19,929 nucleotides of DNA from SIG588 sp964515215 (GTDB lineage: Bacteria; Bacillota; Clostridia; Oscillospirales; Acutalibacteraceae). The DNA lies in assembly GCA_964515215.1 (NCBI GenBank), contig CAZESL010000039.1, positions 1 to 19,929 of the forward strand, written 5' to 3'. How positions within the stretch are numbered: position 1 is the first letter of the stretch; every line of letters begins with the position of its first letter. Shown in pieces: positions 13,928 to 19,929 of the stretch. Position numbers and translations under genes: made by a program. Below the pieces are notes generated by a model. It saw only the letters and a list, made by a program, of their open reading frames with translations, had not been told where the DNA came from and made no database searches.

Positions 13928-15256
13928 TTACTTTTTCAATACGTCACGCTGATAGATGGGGGCATAGATTGCACTGTCCCGCGGGACACAGCCCGCCACA
14001 CTTCCCGCACGCATCAACTCGGTACATTTACCACAGGTGATACAACATTTTTTCGGGTCTATCGCCCCGTTTTGCAGGATGTCCCGCGCAAAGGTCGGGT
14101 AGGCAAACGCTTCGCGCCCGAATCCCGCCATATCGCACACACCGCTTTCCACCGCGCCTGCCGCGAGCTCGGGTGCGAACTGCCGCAGATACGAATAGCC
14201 CGAGCCGATGACTGCCAGTTCGGGGAACGCGCGGCGCACTTCACCGACACACTCCATCATCCGCGCCACCCCTTCGAGCGGATGCTCGGGCGGCAGATAC
14301 CCGCCCTTATCGTACGGGCGGTTGACGTGCGGATTGACGTACGGATTGCCGATGGTGAAATCGAGCAGCGGCATACCGTATTTTTCATGTAAAAGCGAGA
14401 CCACCGCTTTCGCTTCGTCCAATGTGGGAACAAGCCCGCCGCCGTCGGTCACACCAAACCCGTACGGATACGGAAAACCGTCGTACAAATTGAGACGGGC
14501 GGTCAACGTCAGCGAGGAAGGTGCAGCGGTTTTTACCGCCTCCACCGTCTCACGCAACAAGCGAGTACGCCCCGCAAAATCCCCGCCGTAACGCCCTTCG
14601 CGTTCATAGGCAGAGAGCAGTTCGCTCATCAGATAGCGGTGACAGCACTTGATATCCACCGCATCAAACCCTGCCAAAGCGGCAAGCCGTGCCGTTTCGG
14701 CATAGTGTGCGGGCAGGCTTGCAAGATAGTCGTCACTCACCACACGCACAGGGTCAATGGGGGCGTTCTTTTCAAAAATCGGGTTGTTGTACGCGATCAG
14801 CGGTGCAGGGGTACCCGTCGGTTTGGAATACCGCCCCGAATGGGTCATCTGCAACACAATAAACGGCGAAAACCCGTTTTCCCTGCGGGATATCTCCCGC
14901 ATCTCCTCCACCATGGCTTTGTAAACGTCCACGTTGTCGGCGGTCAGCATCAATTGCCGCGGATTTGCGCGCCCCTCGGGCACCACCGCCGTCGCCTCTG
15001 CCCAAACGAGCGCCGCCCCGCTCGCCGCAAAGCGGCGATACCGCCGCCGTGTCAGTTCGTCGGGAGCACCGTCCGCCGTGCCGTCACACCCCTCCATCGG
15101 CTGGATCGCCAGTCGATTCGGCAAAGTCACGTCACCCACCGTCAGCGGCGTGTTCAGCACCGCCGTGTTATCCGAAAGCGGCAGCGACTTACCCAACGCA
15201 CGCAACTCCGCCCGTACGTCATCCATTGCGGTATAGTGAAACTCTCTGTGCTCCAT
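13928..15256 (-). CDS. Old-Yellow-Enzyme-type NADH:flavin oxidoreductase with 4Cys cluster, lacking C-terminal reductase domain
   Basis: The 442-residue protein has the FMN TIM barrel of the OYE/2,4-dienoyl-CoA reductase family: LPNRLAIQPMEG near the N-terminus, the flavin-contact region VLQMTHSGR, GFDAVDIKCCHRYLMSELLSAYEREGR as the active-site block (usually H-G-A-H-G-Y-L), and VIGSGYSYLRQ. The usual second His of the active site is replaced in part (CCHRYL). A Fe-S type cysteine set (CCITCGKC...C) comes at residues about 405-425, and the protein stops shortly after. The TMADH-type members carry about 250 more residues there for FAD/NAD(P)H binding, so this is a short form needing an external electron donor. 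ATG 15256 follows TAGGAG; the further upstream frame overlaps the promoter. Confidence 0.88.
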   Translation of the reverse strand: MEHREFHYTAMDDVRAELRALGKSLPLSDNTAVLNTPLTVGDVTLPNRLAIQPMEGCDGTADGAPDELTRRRYRRFAASGAALVWAEATAVVPEGRANPRQLMLTADNVDVYKAMVEEMREISRRENGFSPFIVLQMTHSGRYSKPTGTPAPLIAYNNPIFEKNAPIDPVRVVSDDYLASLPAHYAETARLAALAGFDAVDIKCCHRYLMSELLSAYEREGRYGGDFAGRTRLLRETVEAVKTAAPSSLTLTARLNLYDGFPYPYGFGVTDGGGLVPTLDEAKAVVSLLHEKYGMPLLDFTIGNPYVNPHVNRPYDKGGYLPPEHPLEGVARMMECVGEVRRAFPELAVIGSGYSYLRQFAPELAAGAVESGVCDMAGFGREAFAYPTFARDILQNGAIDPKKCCITCGKCTELMRAGSVAGCVPRDSAIYAPIYQRDVLKK

Positions 15257-15291
15257 CTTGCACACTCCTATAGGCAAATTTATCCGCTATC

Positions 15292-15300
15292 ATCATACCA
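15292..15300 (-). promoter_or_regulatory. Extended -10 promoter of the redox operon
   Basis: Minus-strand TGGTATGAT (15300-15292) is an extended -10 (TG-N-TATGAT). The -35 region has no good match (CTGACA or TGACAC at non-ideal spacing), as often found for AraC-activated promoters. It lies in the 180-base divergent region shared with the AraC gene. Confidence 0.65.
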
Positions 15301-15372
15301 TATCCCGCTTTGCCCGTGTCAGCAAGTTCTGTAAAAAAATATGTAAAATCCGCTTTTTTTCGTCATCCCATC

Positions 15373-15401
15373 TTGCAAGTAAGCAATATAAATGATAAGA
15401 T
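15373..15401 (+). promoter_or_regulatory. Promoter of the AraC regulator gene
   Basis: TTGCAA (15373-15378), a 17-base spacer and TAAGAT (15396-15401) precede the ATG at 15438. It points away from the redox operon promoter, with about 70 bases between the two promoters where a shared regulator site could lie. Confidence 0.7.
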
Positions 15402-15437
15402 AAATTTGACATTCTGTGAAGCGAGGGGCGGGATATT

Positions 15438-16259
15438 ATGCCGGAAGAACGCATTGTCTGTGTCTATTCAGACAGTACCGATTCCACCGCACAACATTTC
15501 CACAATACGCATGAATTGATCTACGTCAAAGAAGGGCGTATTCGTATTCGCATCGGCAAAGAGACCTACGAAGCGGGAACTAATGCGCTCGTTTTTATCA
15601 GCCGTTTGGAAGAGCACAGCGTAACCGTGCTGGAAACGCCCTACCGCCGCTGGTGGATGCGTATCACCGCCGAGCAGTTGGCAGATGCGGTGGAAGAACC
15701 GCGCCTGCGTGCCGTATTCGATCGCCGTCCCGACAATTTCTGTCACGTATTTCACGTAGAGAACGCAGCGGACGAAGTGGAAAATATCCTTGAACAGATC
15801 ACCAAAGAGAACACTGCCCCCCGGTCTTTTAAGCGCCACCGCATCGCGGCACTTCTTCAGTTGTTGCTGATCGCCTGCTATCGCCTAAAACGCGAACAAT
15901 TCCCTCTCCCCGCCCATCGCGTCAGCGAAACGGTCTTGCAGATCCAATCCTATCTCGACGCGCATTTCAGCGAGGAGATCTCTCTCGAAACGTTGGCACG
16001 GGATTTTTTCTTAAGCCCGTCCTACCTCTCCCATGCCTTTCGGGACTGGACGGGATACAGCCCCAAGCAATATCTGGTACTCTGCCGCCTGTCCTACGCA
16101 CGCGAACTGTTGCTCACCACCGACCAAAGCGTGGCACAGATCGCCGCACGGTGCGGGTTTGGCGACGTGAACAATTTTATTCGCACCTTCCGCGAGCGAG
16201 TGGGCTGTACCCCCGCGGTCTATCGCCGCAACGCGGAACAAACACTCTACGAATCGTAG
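15438..16259 (+). CDS. AraC-family transcriptional regulator, likely activator of the redox operon
   Basis: This intact regulator has 273 residues. The N-terminal half is a cupin-like sensor (HFHNTHELIYVKEGRIRI at about residues 20-37, typical of AraC/RhaS-type proteins). The C-terminal 100 residues hold two helix-turn-helix units: ISLETLARDFFLSPSYLSHAFRD and VAQIAARCGFGDVNNFIRTF, followed by the family signature ending in TPAVYRR. ATG 15438 follows GAGGGGCGGG. The gene is divergent from the OYE-SDR-flavoprotein operon, the usual layout for a local activator that senses the pathway's substrate. A 10-bp inverted repeat covers its stop codon. Compare the truncated AraC fragment at 8349-8558, which is a different gene. 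Confidence 0.92.
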   Translation: MPEERIVCVYSDSTDSTAQHFHNTHELIYVKEGRIRIRIGKETYEAGTNALVFISRLEEHSVTVLETPYRRWWMRITAEQLADAVEEPRLRAVFDRRPDNFCHVFHVENAADEVENILEQITKENTAPRSFKRHRIAALLQLLLIACYRLKREQFPLPAHRVSETVLQIQSYLDAHFSEEISLETLARDFFLSPSYLSHAFRDWTGYSPKQYLVLCRLSYARELLLTTDQSVAQIAARCGFGDVNNFIRTFRERVGCTPAVYRRNAEQTLYES

Positions 16260-16290
16260 AATTTCGGCTCAAAAATCGCAAAATTCTACG
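16255..16290 (+). terminator. Hairpin at the AraC stop codon, possible terminator
   Basis: CGTAGAATTT (16255-16264) pairs perfectly with AAATTCTACG (16281-16290), loop 16 bases, and includes the TAG stop at 16257-16259. There is no T tract after it, so termination would be weak; an operator is the alternative. Confidence 0.45.
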
Positions 16291-16312
16291 CACAATGTCT
16301 TGTAAGTATAGG

Positions 16313-16342
16313 TTTACGAACCCTTACCTTTTGCATTATAAT
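16313..16342 (+). promoter_or_regulatory. Promoter of the sugar catabolism operon, with inverted repeat at -35
   Basis: A perfect TATAAT (16337-16342) with a weak TTTACG (16313-16318) 18 bases upstream. The -35 lies inside GGTT-TACG-AACC, a short inverted repeat at 16311-16322, and GTAAG/CTTAC half-sites flank the region. This is a plausible site for the HTH domain of the first gene product. Confidence 0.65.
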
Positions 16343-16368
16343 AGGTGTAAGGAAAGGACGGGGATCTT

Positions 16369-17583
16369 ATGGATGCTAAAACAGTCGGCAATACGATTGC
16401 CGCTCTTCGGCGGCGAGCAGGTATTACCCAGTCGGCACTGGCAACCGCGCTGAACATCAGCGACAAAGCGGTCAGCCGTTGGGAGAGTGGGCTCGGTTTT
16501 CCCGAAGTCACGCAATTTCCCGCGCTCGCGGCGCTGTTCGGCGTATCGGTGGATTATTTGATGACGGGTGAGCGCAAAGGCATCGTGCTGGCAGGCAACA
16601 TCCTGACCGACACGGTGAAAAACATCGAGAGTTATCCCGAGATCGGTATGCTCAGCAGTATTACGAGCGTGTCGCAAGCGGTGGGCGGCTGTGTGCCGAA
16701 CACGGCGATCGATATTGCGAAGATCGACCGCAGCGTACCGCTGACTGCCATCGGTTGCGTCGGCAACGATGCGGCAGGGCGGTATGTGACCGAGCAGATG
16801 CAAAATCACGGCATCAATACCGAGCACGTCACCATTTTGGCGGACGTACCCACCAGTTTCAGTGACGTGATGAGCCTGCCGACGGGGGAACGCACCTTCT
16901 TCCACGCGCGCGGTGCGAACGCGCGCTTTTCGCCCGAACATATCGATATGTCGGCACTGAACGGCAATATGCTCCACATCGGCTACATTCTGCTGCTGGA
17001 CGAGTTTGACAAAGAGGATGCGGAATACGGCACGGTGATGGCGCGGTTCTTGCACGACGTGCAGGAGCGCGGCATCTGCACCTCCATCGACGTGGTGAGC
17101 GACAACGACGGCAACTACAAAAAGACCATCGTGCCCGCTCTCAAATATTGCAACTACGCCATTATGAACGAGATCGAGTGTTGCAGTATCGACGGTTTTG
17201 AAGCGTGCGACGAAAACGGCCGACCGATCGTCGAGAACATCCGCGCCGCGATGGAAAAGATCGCCGCCTACGGTGTGAAGGATAAAGTTATCGTCCACTG
17301 CAAACAAGCGGGCTTCTGTCTGGACGTCGCGAGCGGTGCGTTCACCGCGGTGCCGTCTTTGAAGATCCCCGCCGAAGAGATCCGCGGCAGTGTCGGCGCG
17401 GGTGACGCCTACTGCGCAGGCTGTCTGTACGGTCTCTATAACGGCTACGCCGATGAAGAACTGTTGCGTTTCGCCTCGGCCGCGGCGGCATGCAATTTGT
17501 TCGCGGGCAACTCGGTGGACGGTATGCGCCCCAAAAATGAGATCCTAAAAATGGAAGAAAAATATGGGAGGGTCACGTTATGA
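16369..17583 (+). CDS. HTH-PfkB fusion: DNA-binding domain plus sugar kinase
   Basis: A 404-residue two-domain protein. Residues 1-65 are an XRE/Cro-type helix-turn-helix (TVGNTIAALRRRAGITQSALATALNISD and AVSRWESG), and residues 70-400 a PfkB/ribokinase-family carbohydrate kinase with VGGCVPNTAIDIAK near the start and the GSVGAGDAYCAG signature at about residues 340-351 (catalytic Asp in GAGD). PfkB enzymes use ATP to phosphorylate sugars, here most likely a ketose made by the next gene. The attached DNA-binding domain suggests that the kinase controls its own operon. It is first in the operon, after a sigma-A promoter at 16313-16342. Its stop overlaps the next start (ATGA), so translation is coupled. 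The exact substrate is not known. Confidence 0.92.
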   Translation: MDAKTVGNTIAALRRRAGITQSALATALNISDKAVSRWESGLGFPEVTQFPALAALFGVSVDYLMTGERKGIVLAGNILTDTVKNIESYPEIGMLSSITSVSQAVGGCVPNTAIDIAKIDRSVPLTAIGCVGNDAAGRYVTEQMQNHGINTEHVTILADVPTSFSDVMSLPTGERTFFHARGANARFSPEHIDMSALNGNMLHIGYILLLDEFDKEDAEYGTVMARFLHDVQERGICTSIDVVSDNDGNYKKTIVPALKYCNYAIMNEIECCSIDGFEACDENGRPIVENIRAAMEKIAAYGVKDKVIVHCKQAGFCLDVASGAFTAVPSLKIPAEEIRGSVGAGDAYCAGCLYGLYNGYADEELLRFASAAAACNLFAGNSVDGMRPKNEILKMEEKYGRVTL

Positions 17584-18116
17584 AACAGGCAACCTACGAA
17601 GCACAGGTCAAAAAGGCACTCGACTACTACGCCAAAGCGGGCATCGTGCTGACCGAAGAGGAAAAGCAGTCCATCGAAGTCGCGGATTTCGGTCTGGACA
17701 TCGTGGAGGACCTCGGTCTGCAACTGCTCGTGTACATCAACACCGAGCGCGTGTGCGCCAAAGAAATGGTACTCACCCCCTACCAGACCTGCCCCGAGCA
17801 CAAGCACGTGCCGAGTTACGGTATGCAGGGCAAGGAAGAGACCTTCCGTTGCCGCTGGGGCAAGGTGTACCTCTATGTCACGGGCGACGGTAAGAAGGAG
17901 GATATCCAAGGTAAGTTGCCCCCCTCCGACGTGACCGTGTTCCACGAGATCGTGCTGAACCCGGGCGAGCAGTACACCATTTATCCCGAAACCTGGCACT
18001 GGTTTCAGGCAGGTTCCGAAGGCGCGGTGGTGTCCGAATTCTCCACCCGCAGTACCGACGAGACCGACGTATTCACCGACACTCGCATCGTGCGAGCACC
18101 TGAAATTGAGGAGTAA
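17580..18116 (+). CDS. D-lyxose/D-mannose ketol-isomerase family cupin
   Basis: The protein has 178 residues and the single cupin domain of D-lyxose isomerases of the YdaE type (about 170 residues). The metal ligands are visible: His74 and His76 (PEHKHVP), a Glu in GKEETFRCRWG (86-87) and His140 in YPETWHWFQAG. The family interconverts D-lyxose and D-xylulose and, less efficiently, D-mannose and D-fructose with Mn2+. It starts at ATG 17580, overlapping the kinase's TGA by four bases, with GGGAGGG seven bases upstream. It would make the ketose that the kinase phosphorylates. A glucose-6-phosphate-type or other cupin isomerase activity is possible but less likely. Confidence 0.82.
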   Translation: MKQATYEAQVKKALDYYAKAGIVLTEEEKQSIEVADFGLDIVEDLGLQLLVYINTERVCAKEMVLTPYQTCPEHKHVPSYGMQGKEETFRCRWGKVYLYVTGDGKKEDIQGKLPPSDVTVFHEIVLNPGEQYTIYPETWHWFQAGSEGAVVSEFSTRSTDETDVFTDTRIVRAPEIEE

Positions 18117-18121
18117 TTGCT

Positions 18122-18958
18122 ATGTTAGTTAATTTGAATGACGTTTTGAAAGATGCCCAGAAGAATCACTACGGTGTCGGTCTGTTCAACACCACCGATA
18201 CCGATATGCTCGAAGCCGCCATTTCCGCGGCGGAAGAGCTGCGCTCCCCCATCGTCATCGGCACGGCGGAAGTGCTGTTGCCCCACGGCGAACTGAAGTT
18301 GATCGCCCCCTCCATCATCGCGGCGGCGAAGCGTGCCACCGTGCCGGTGGTGGTGCATTACGACCACGGTCTCACCTTTGAGCGTTGCATCGAAGCGTTG
18401 AAACTCGGTTTCTCCAGCATTATGTTTGACGGTTCGGCGGGCGACCCTGCGAAAAACTTTGAGAACACCCGTGAAATGGTGAAGATCGCCCACGCGATGG
18501 GCGTGACGGTGGAAGGCGAGATCGGCCACGTCGGTCAGGCGGACACGGGCGACAACGAAACGTCCGACCAATACACCACCCCCGCCGAAGCGGTGGAGTT
18601 TGTTGGGGAAACGGGCGTGGACGCACTGGCGATCGCCATCGGCACCGCACACGGCGCGTATAAATCCAAGCCGAAGCTGGATATCGGCCGTTTGAAGGAG
18701 ATCCGCGCCGCACTCGACACCCCGCTGGTACTTCACGGCGGTTCGGGCTTGTCGGACGACGATTTCCGCAACACCATTCGCGAAGGTATCGCAAAGGTCA
18801 ACATCTTCACCGATCTGTGCGTGGCGGGCAACAAGGCGATGGAGCAGGGCCTCAAAGAAGGGCTCGCTTACCTCGATATCCGCAACCGCAAGGTGGAGTT
18901 CATTAAGCAGACGGTGATGGAAAAGATCCGCCTGTTCGGCTCGGACGGCAAATATTAA
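18122..18958 (+). CDS. Class II (Zn2+) ketose-bisphosphate aldolase family protein
   Basis: The 278-residue protein has all class II aldolase features: Asp81 and the Zn ligand His82 in VHYDHGL, Asp103 region in IMFDGS, Glu131/133 in VEGEIGHVG, His177 in GTAHGAYK, and His205 in LVLHGGSGL, which bind Zn2+ and phosphate. These enzymes split ketose-(bis)phosphates into dihydroxyacetone phosphate and an aldehyde. With the kinase and isomerase in front, the substrate is probably a ketose-1-phosphate or the matching bisphosphate rather than the glycolytic one. A GAGGAG site (18108-18113) inside the end of the isomerase gene precedes ATG 18122; only five bases separate the genes. The length fits FbaA/GatY/KbaY-like proteins. 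Confidence 0.92.
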   Translation: MLVNLNDVLKDAQKNHYGVGLFNTTDTDMLEAAISAAEELRSPIVIGTAEVLLPHGELKLIAPSIIAAAKRATVPVVVHYDHGLTFERCIEALKLGFSSIMFDGSAGDPAKNFENTREMVKIAHAMGVTVEGEIGHVGQADTGDNETSDQYTTPAEAVEFVGETGVDALAIAIGTAHGAYKSKPKLDIGRLKEIRAALDTPLVLHGGSGLSDDDFRNTIREGIAKVNIFTDLCVAGNKAMEQGLKEGLAYLDIRNRKVEFIKQTVMEKIRLFGSDGKY

Positions 18959-18976
18959 GCAGAGGAGATACGTACC

Positions 18977-19855
18977 ATGCTGTATACCATCGAAAACGAA
19001 CGCGTACAAGTCACGGTCAACTCGCTCGGCGCGGAATTGTGGTCGATCAAGACCAAGGCGGACGATTGCGAATACATCTGGCAGGGCGACGAAGCGTACT
19101 GGATGGGGCGCGCCTATAATCTGTTCCCCATCTGCGGCCGTCTGTTCGAAGGGAAATACACCTACAAAGGTGAGACCTACGAAATGAAGTTGCACGGCTT
19201 CCTGCGCAACGCCGAGACCCGCCTTATCGAGGAGACCGAGACCTCTTTGGCGTTTGAACTCACCGAAAATGCCGAAACGCTCGCACAGTATCCTTTCCGT
19301 TTCCGCATCGTGATCGGTTATGAATTGGAAGAGCAGACGGTGCATCACACCTTCCACGTGGAAAACACCGATACGAAGGACCTCATCTTTGCGGTCGGCG
19401 GTCACCCCGGCTTCAACGTTCCGCTCACCAAGGGCGAGACCTTCGAAGACTATTTCGTGGAATTTGACTCCGACAAGCAACCCCAACTGGTGGTCATGAG
19501 CGACACCTGCTTCGACACCGGCTACCGCCGTCCCTTCCCGCTTGCAGACGGTTGCCGTCTGCCGCTGCGCCACGACCTCTTTAACGTGGACGCCATCTTC
19601 CTCACCTATATGAGCGACGGCATCACCCTGCGTTCCAAAAAGAGCGACAAGTTCGTGCATCTCTACTACCCCGACATGAACGCACTGGGTCTGTGGCACA
19701 AGCCGCGCACCGACGCCCCGTACATCTGCATTGAGCCGTGGTACAGCGTCCCGTCCTACGACGGCGAGGTGGACGATCTCGAACAAAAGCAGTTGATGGT
19801 GCATTTAGCCCCCGACTGCGAATACGAAAACACCTTCAACATTACCGTGGGATAA
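18977..19855 (+). CDS. Aldose 1-epimerase family protein (LacX-like)
   Basis: This 292-residue galactose-mutarotase-fold protein has His73 (KLHGFLR), His143 (AVGGHPGFNVP) and the catalytic Glu253 (ICIEPWYS), the LacX-type set. It would interconvert alpha and beta anomers of the aldose feeding the isomerase. AGAGGAG (18961-18967) precedes ATG 18977 and the gap to the aldolase gene is 18 bases, so it is the fourth gene of the operon. Nothing follows in the window apart from a hairpin after its stop, so transport and other functions must lie further on or elsewhere. Confidence 0.92.
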   Translation: MLYTIENERVQVTVNSLGAELWSIKTKADDCEYIWQGDEAYWMGRAYNLFPICGRLFEGKYTYKGETYEMKLHGFLRNAETRLIEETETSLAFELTENAETLAQYPFRFRIVIGYELEEQTVHHTFHVENTDTKDLIFAVGGHPGFNVPLTKGETFEDYFVEFDSDKQPQLVVMSDTCFDTGYRRPFPLADGCRLPLRHDLFNVDAIFLTYMSDGITLRSKKSDKFVHLYYPDMNALGLWHKPRTDAPYICIEPWYSVPSYDGEVDDLEQKQLMVHLAPDCEYENTFNITVG

Positions 19856-19882
19856 TTGCACAACCACGGCGGTGTTTTGTAG

Positions 19883-19904
19883 GGACAGGCGCCCTCGCCT
19901 GTCC
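19883..19904. terminator. Hairpin after the epimerase gene, repeat-like or terminator
   Basis: GGACAGGCG (19883-19891) pairs with CGCCTGTCC (19896-19904) around CCCT. The flanking TGTAGGGACAGGCGCCCTCG style is common as an intergenic repeat in Clostridia. No U tract follows, so its role as a terminator is uncertain. Confidence 0.45.
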
Positions 19905-19929
19905 GTGTAACTTCCCCAACACTCAAACG

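Noticed and set aside
12577..14040. A 487-codon open frame on the plus strand
   Set aside because: It is antisense to the SDR and flavoprotein genes and crosses their junction. Composition is typical of shadow frames.
18125..19804. A 559-codon open frame on the minus strand
   Set aside because: It is antisense to the aldolase and epimerase genes, whose catalytic residues are intact. It starts without a ribosome binding site.
1..19929. CRISPR arrays, tRNA/rRNA genes, transposases or phage genes
   Set aside because: No regularly spaced direct repeats, no cloverleaf-type or rRNA-like conserved stretches and no recombinase or transposase motifs were found when reading both strands.

Overview
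The window reads as chromosomal DNA of a Gram-positive, low-to-mid-GC anaerobe of the Clostridia, probably a gut or rumen Oscillospiraceae/Ruminococcaceae-type genome. The grounds are strong AGGAGG-type ribosome binding sites, sigma-A-like promoters (TTGACA-N17-TATAAT style), Rho-independent terminators, a lipoprotein with a Thr-rich linker, a Na+-translocating decarboxylase beta subunit and typical gut-Clostridia catabolic genes. I cannot name a species. There is no rRNA, tRNA, phage gene, transposase or CRISPR array.

Layout. 1-1370: an AT-rich four-helix membrane protein and an unrecognised 211-aa protein, closed by a perfect bidirectional terminator. 1375-3602: a divergent pair, an SLC13/ArsB-like anion transporter (-) and a secondary-metabolism-type metallo-beta-lactamase-fold hydrolase (+), with clear back-to-back promoters. 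3601-5725 (-): a Gfo/Idh/MocA oxidoreductase with its own promoter and a PHP-domain phosphoesterase. 5744-7263 (-): a Na+-pump decarboxylase beta subunit plus a 51-aa gamma-like membrane subunit. Their leader RNA closely resembles the yybP-ykoY metal riboswitch and ends in an intrinsic terminator. 7276-8825: a decayed sugar-uptake locus. A GPH-family sugar symporter has lost its own start and its C-terminal half and is fused to a foreign tail; it abuts the last 70 codons of an AraC regulator facing the other way. Repeat-like filler follows. 8826-11082 (-): a small exported-protein operon with a strong promoter, a 39-codon leader ORF containing a terminator hairpin, a secreted amidase-like cysteine protein with zinc-ribbon-like tail, and a lipoprotein. 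11188-15256 (-): a tightly packed redox operon (Old-Yellow-Enzyme-type reductase, short-chain dehydrogenase, fumarate-reductase-type flavoprotein) with a divergent intact AraC regulator at 15438-16259 (+). 16369-19855 (+): a sugar catabolism operon (HTH-PfkB kinase fusion, D-lyxose/mannose-type isomerase, class II aldolase, aldose epimerase).

How the parts work together. The last operon is coherent: mutarotation, aldose-ketose isomerisation, phosphorylation and aldol cleavage to a triose phosphate, with the kinase carrying its own DNA-binding domain. The redox operon has the same enzyme classes as the equol and bile-acid reductive pathways of gut bacteria (OYE, SDR, flavoprotein), suggesting stepwise reduction or dehydrogenation of a cyclic or unsaturated substrate under AraC control; the substrate is unknown. 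The most interesting signals are regulatory: the riboswitch on the Na+ pump, the leader-ORF/terminator arrangement ahead of the secreted amidase, and a one-base frame problem at that amidase's start. The best evidence of genome decay is the doubly deleted symporter/AraC locus.
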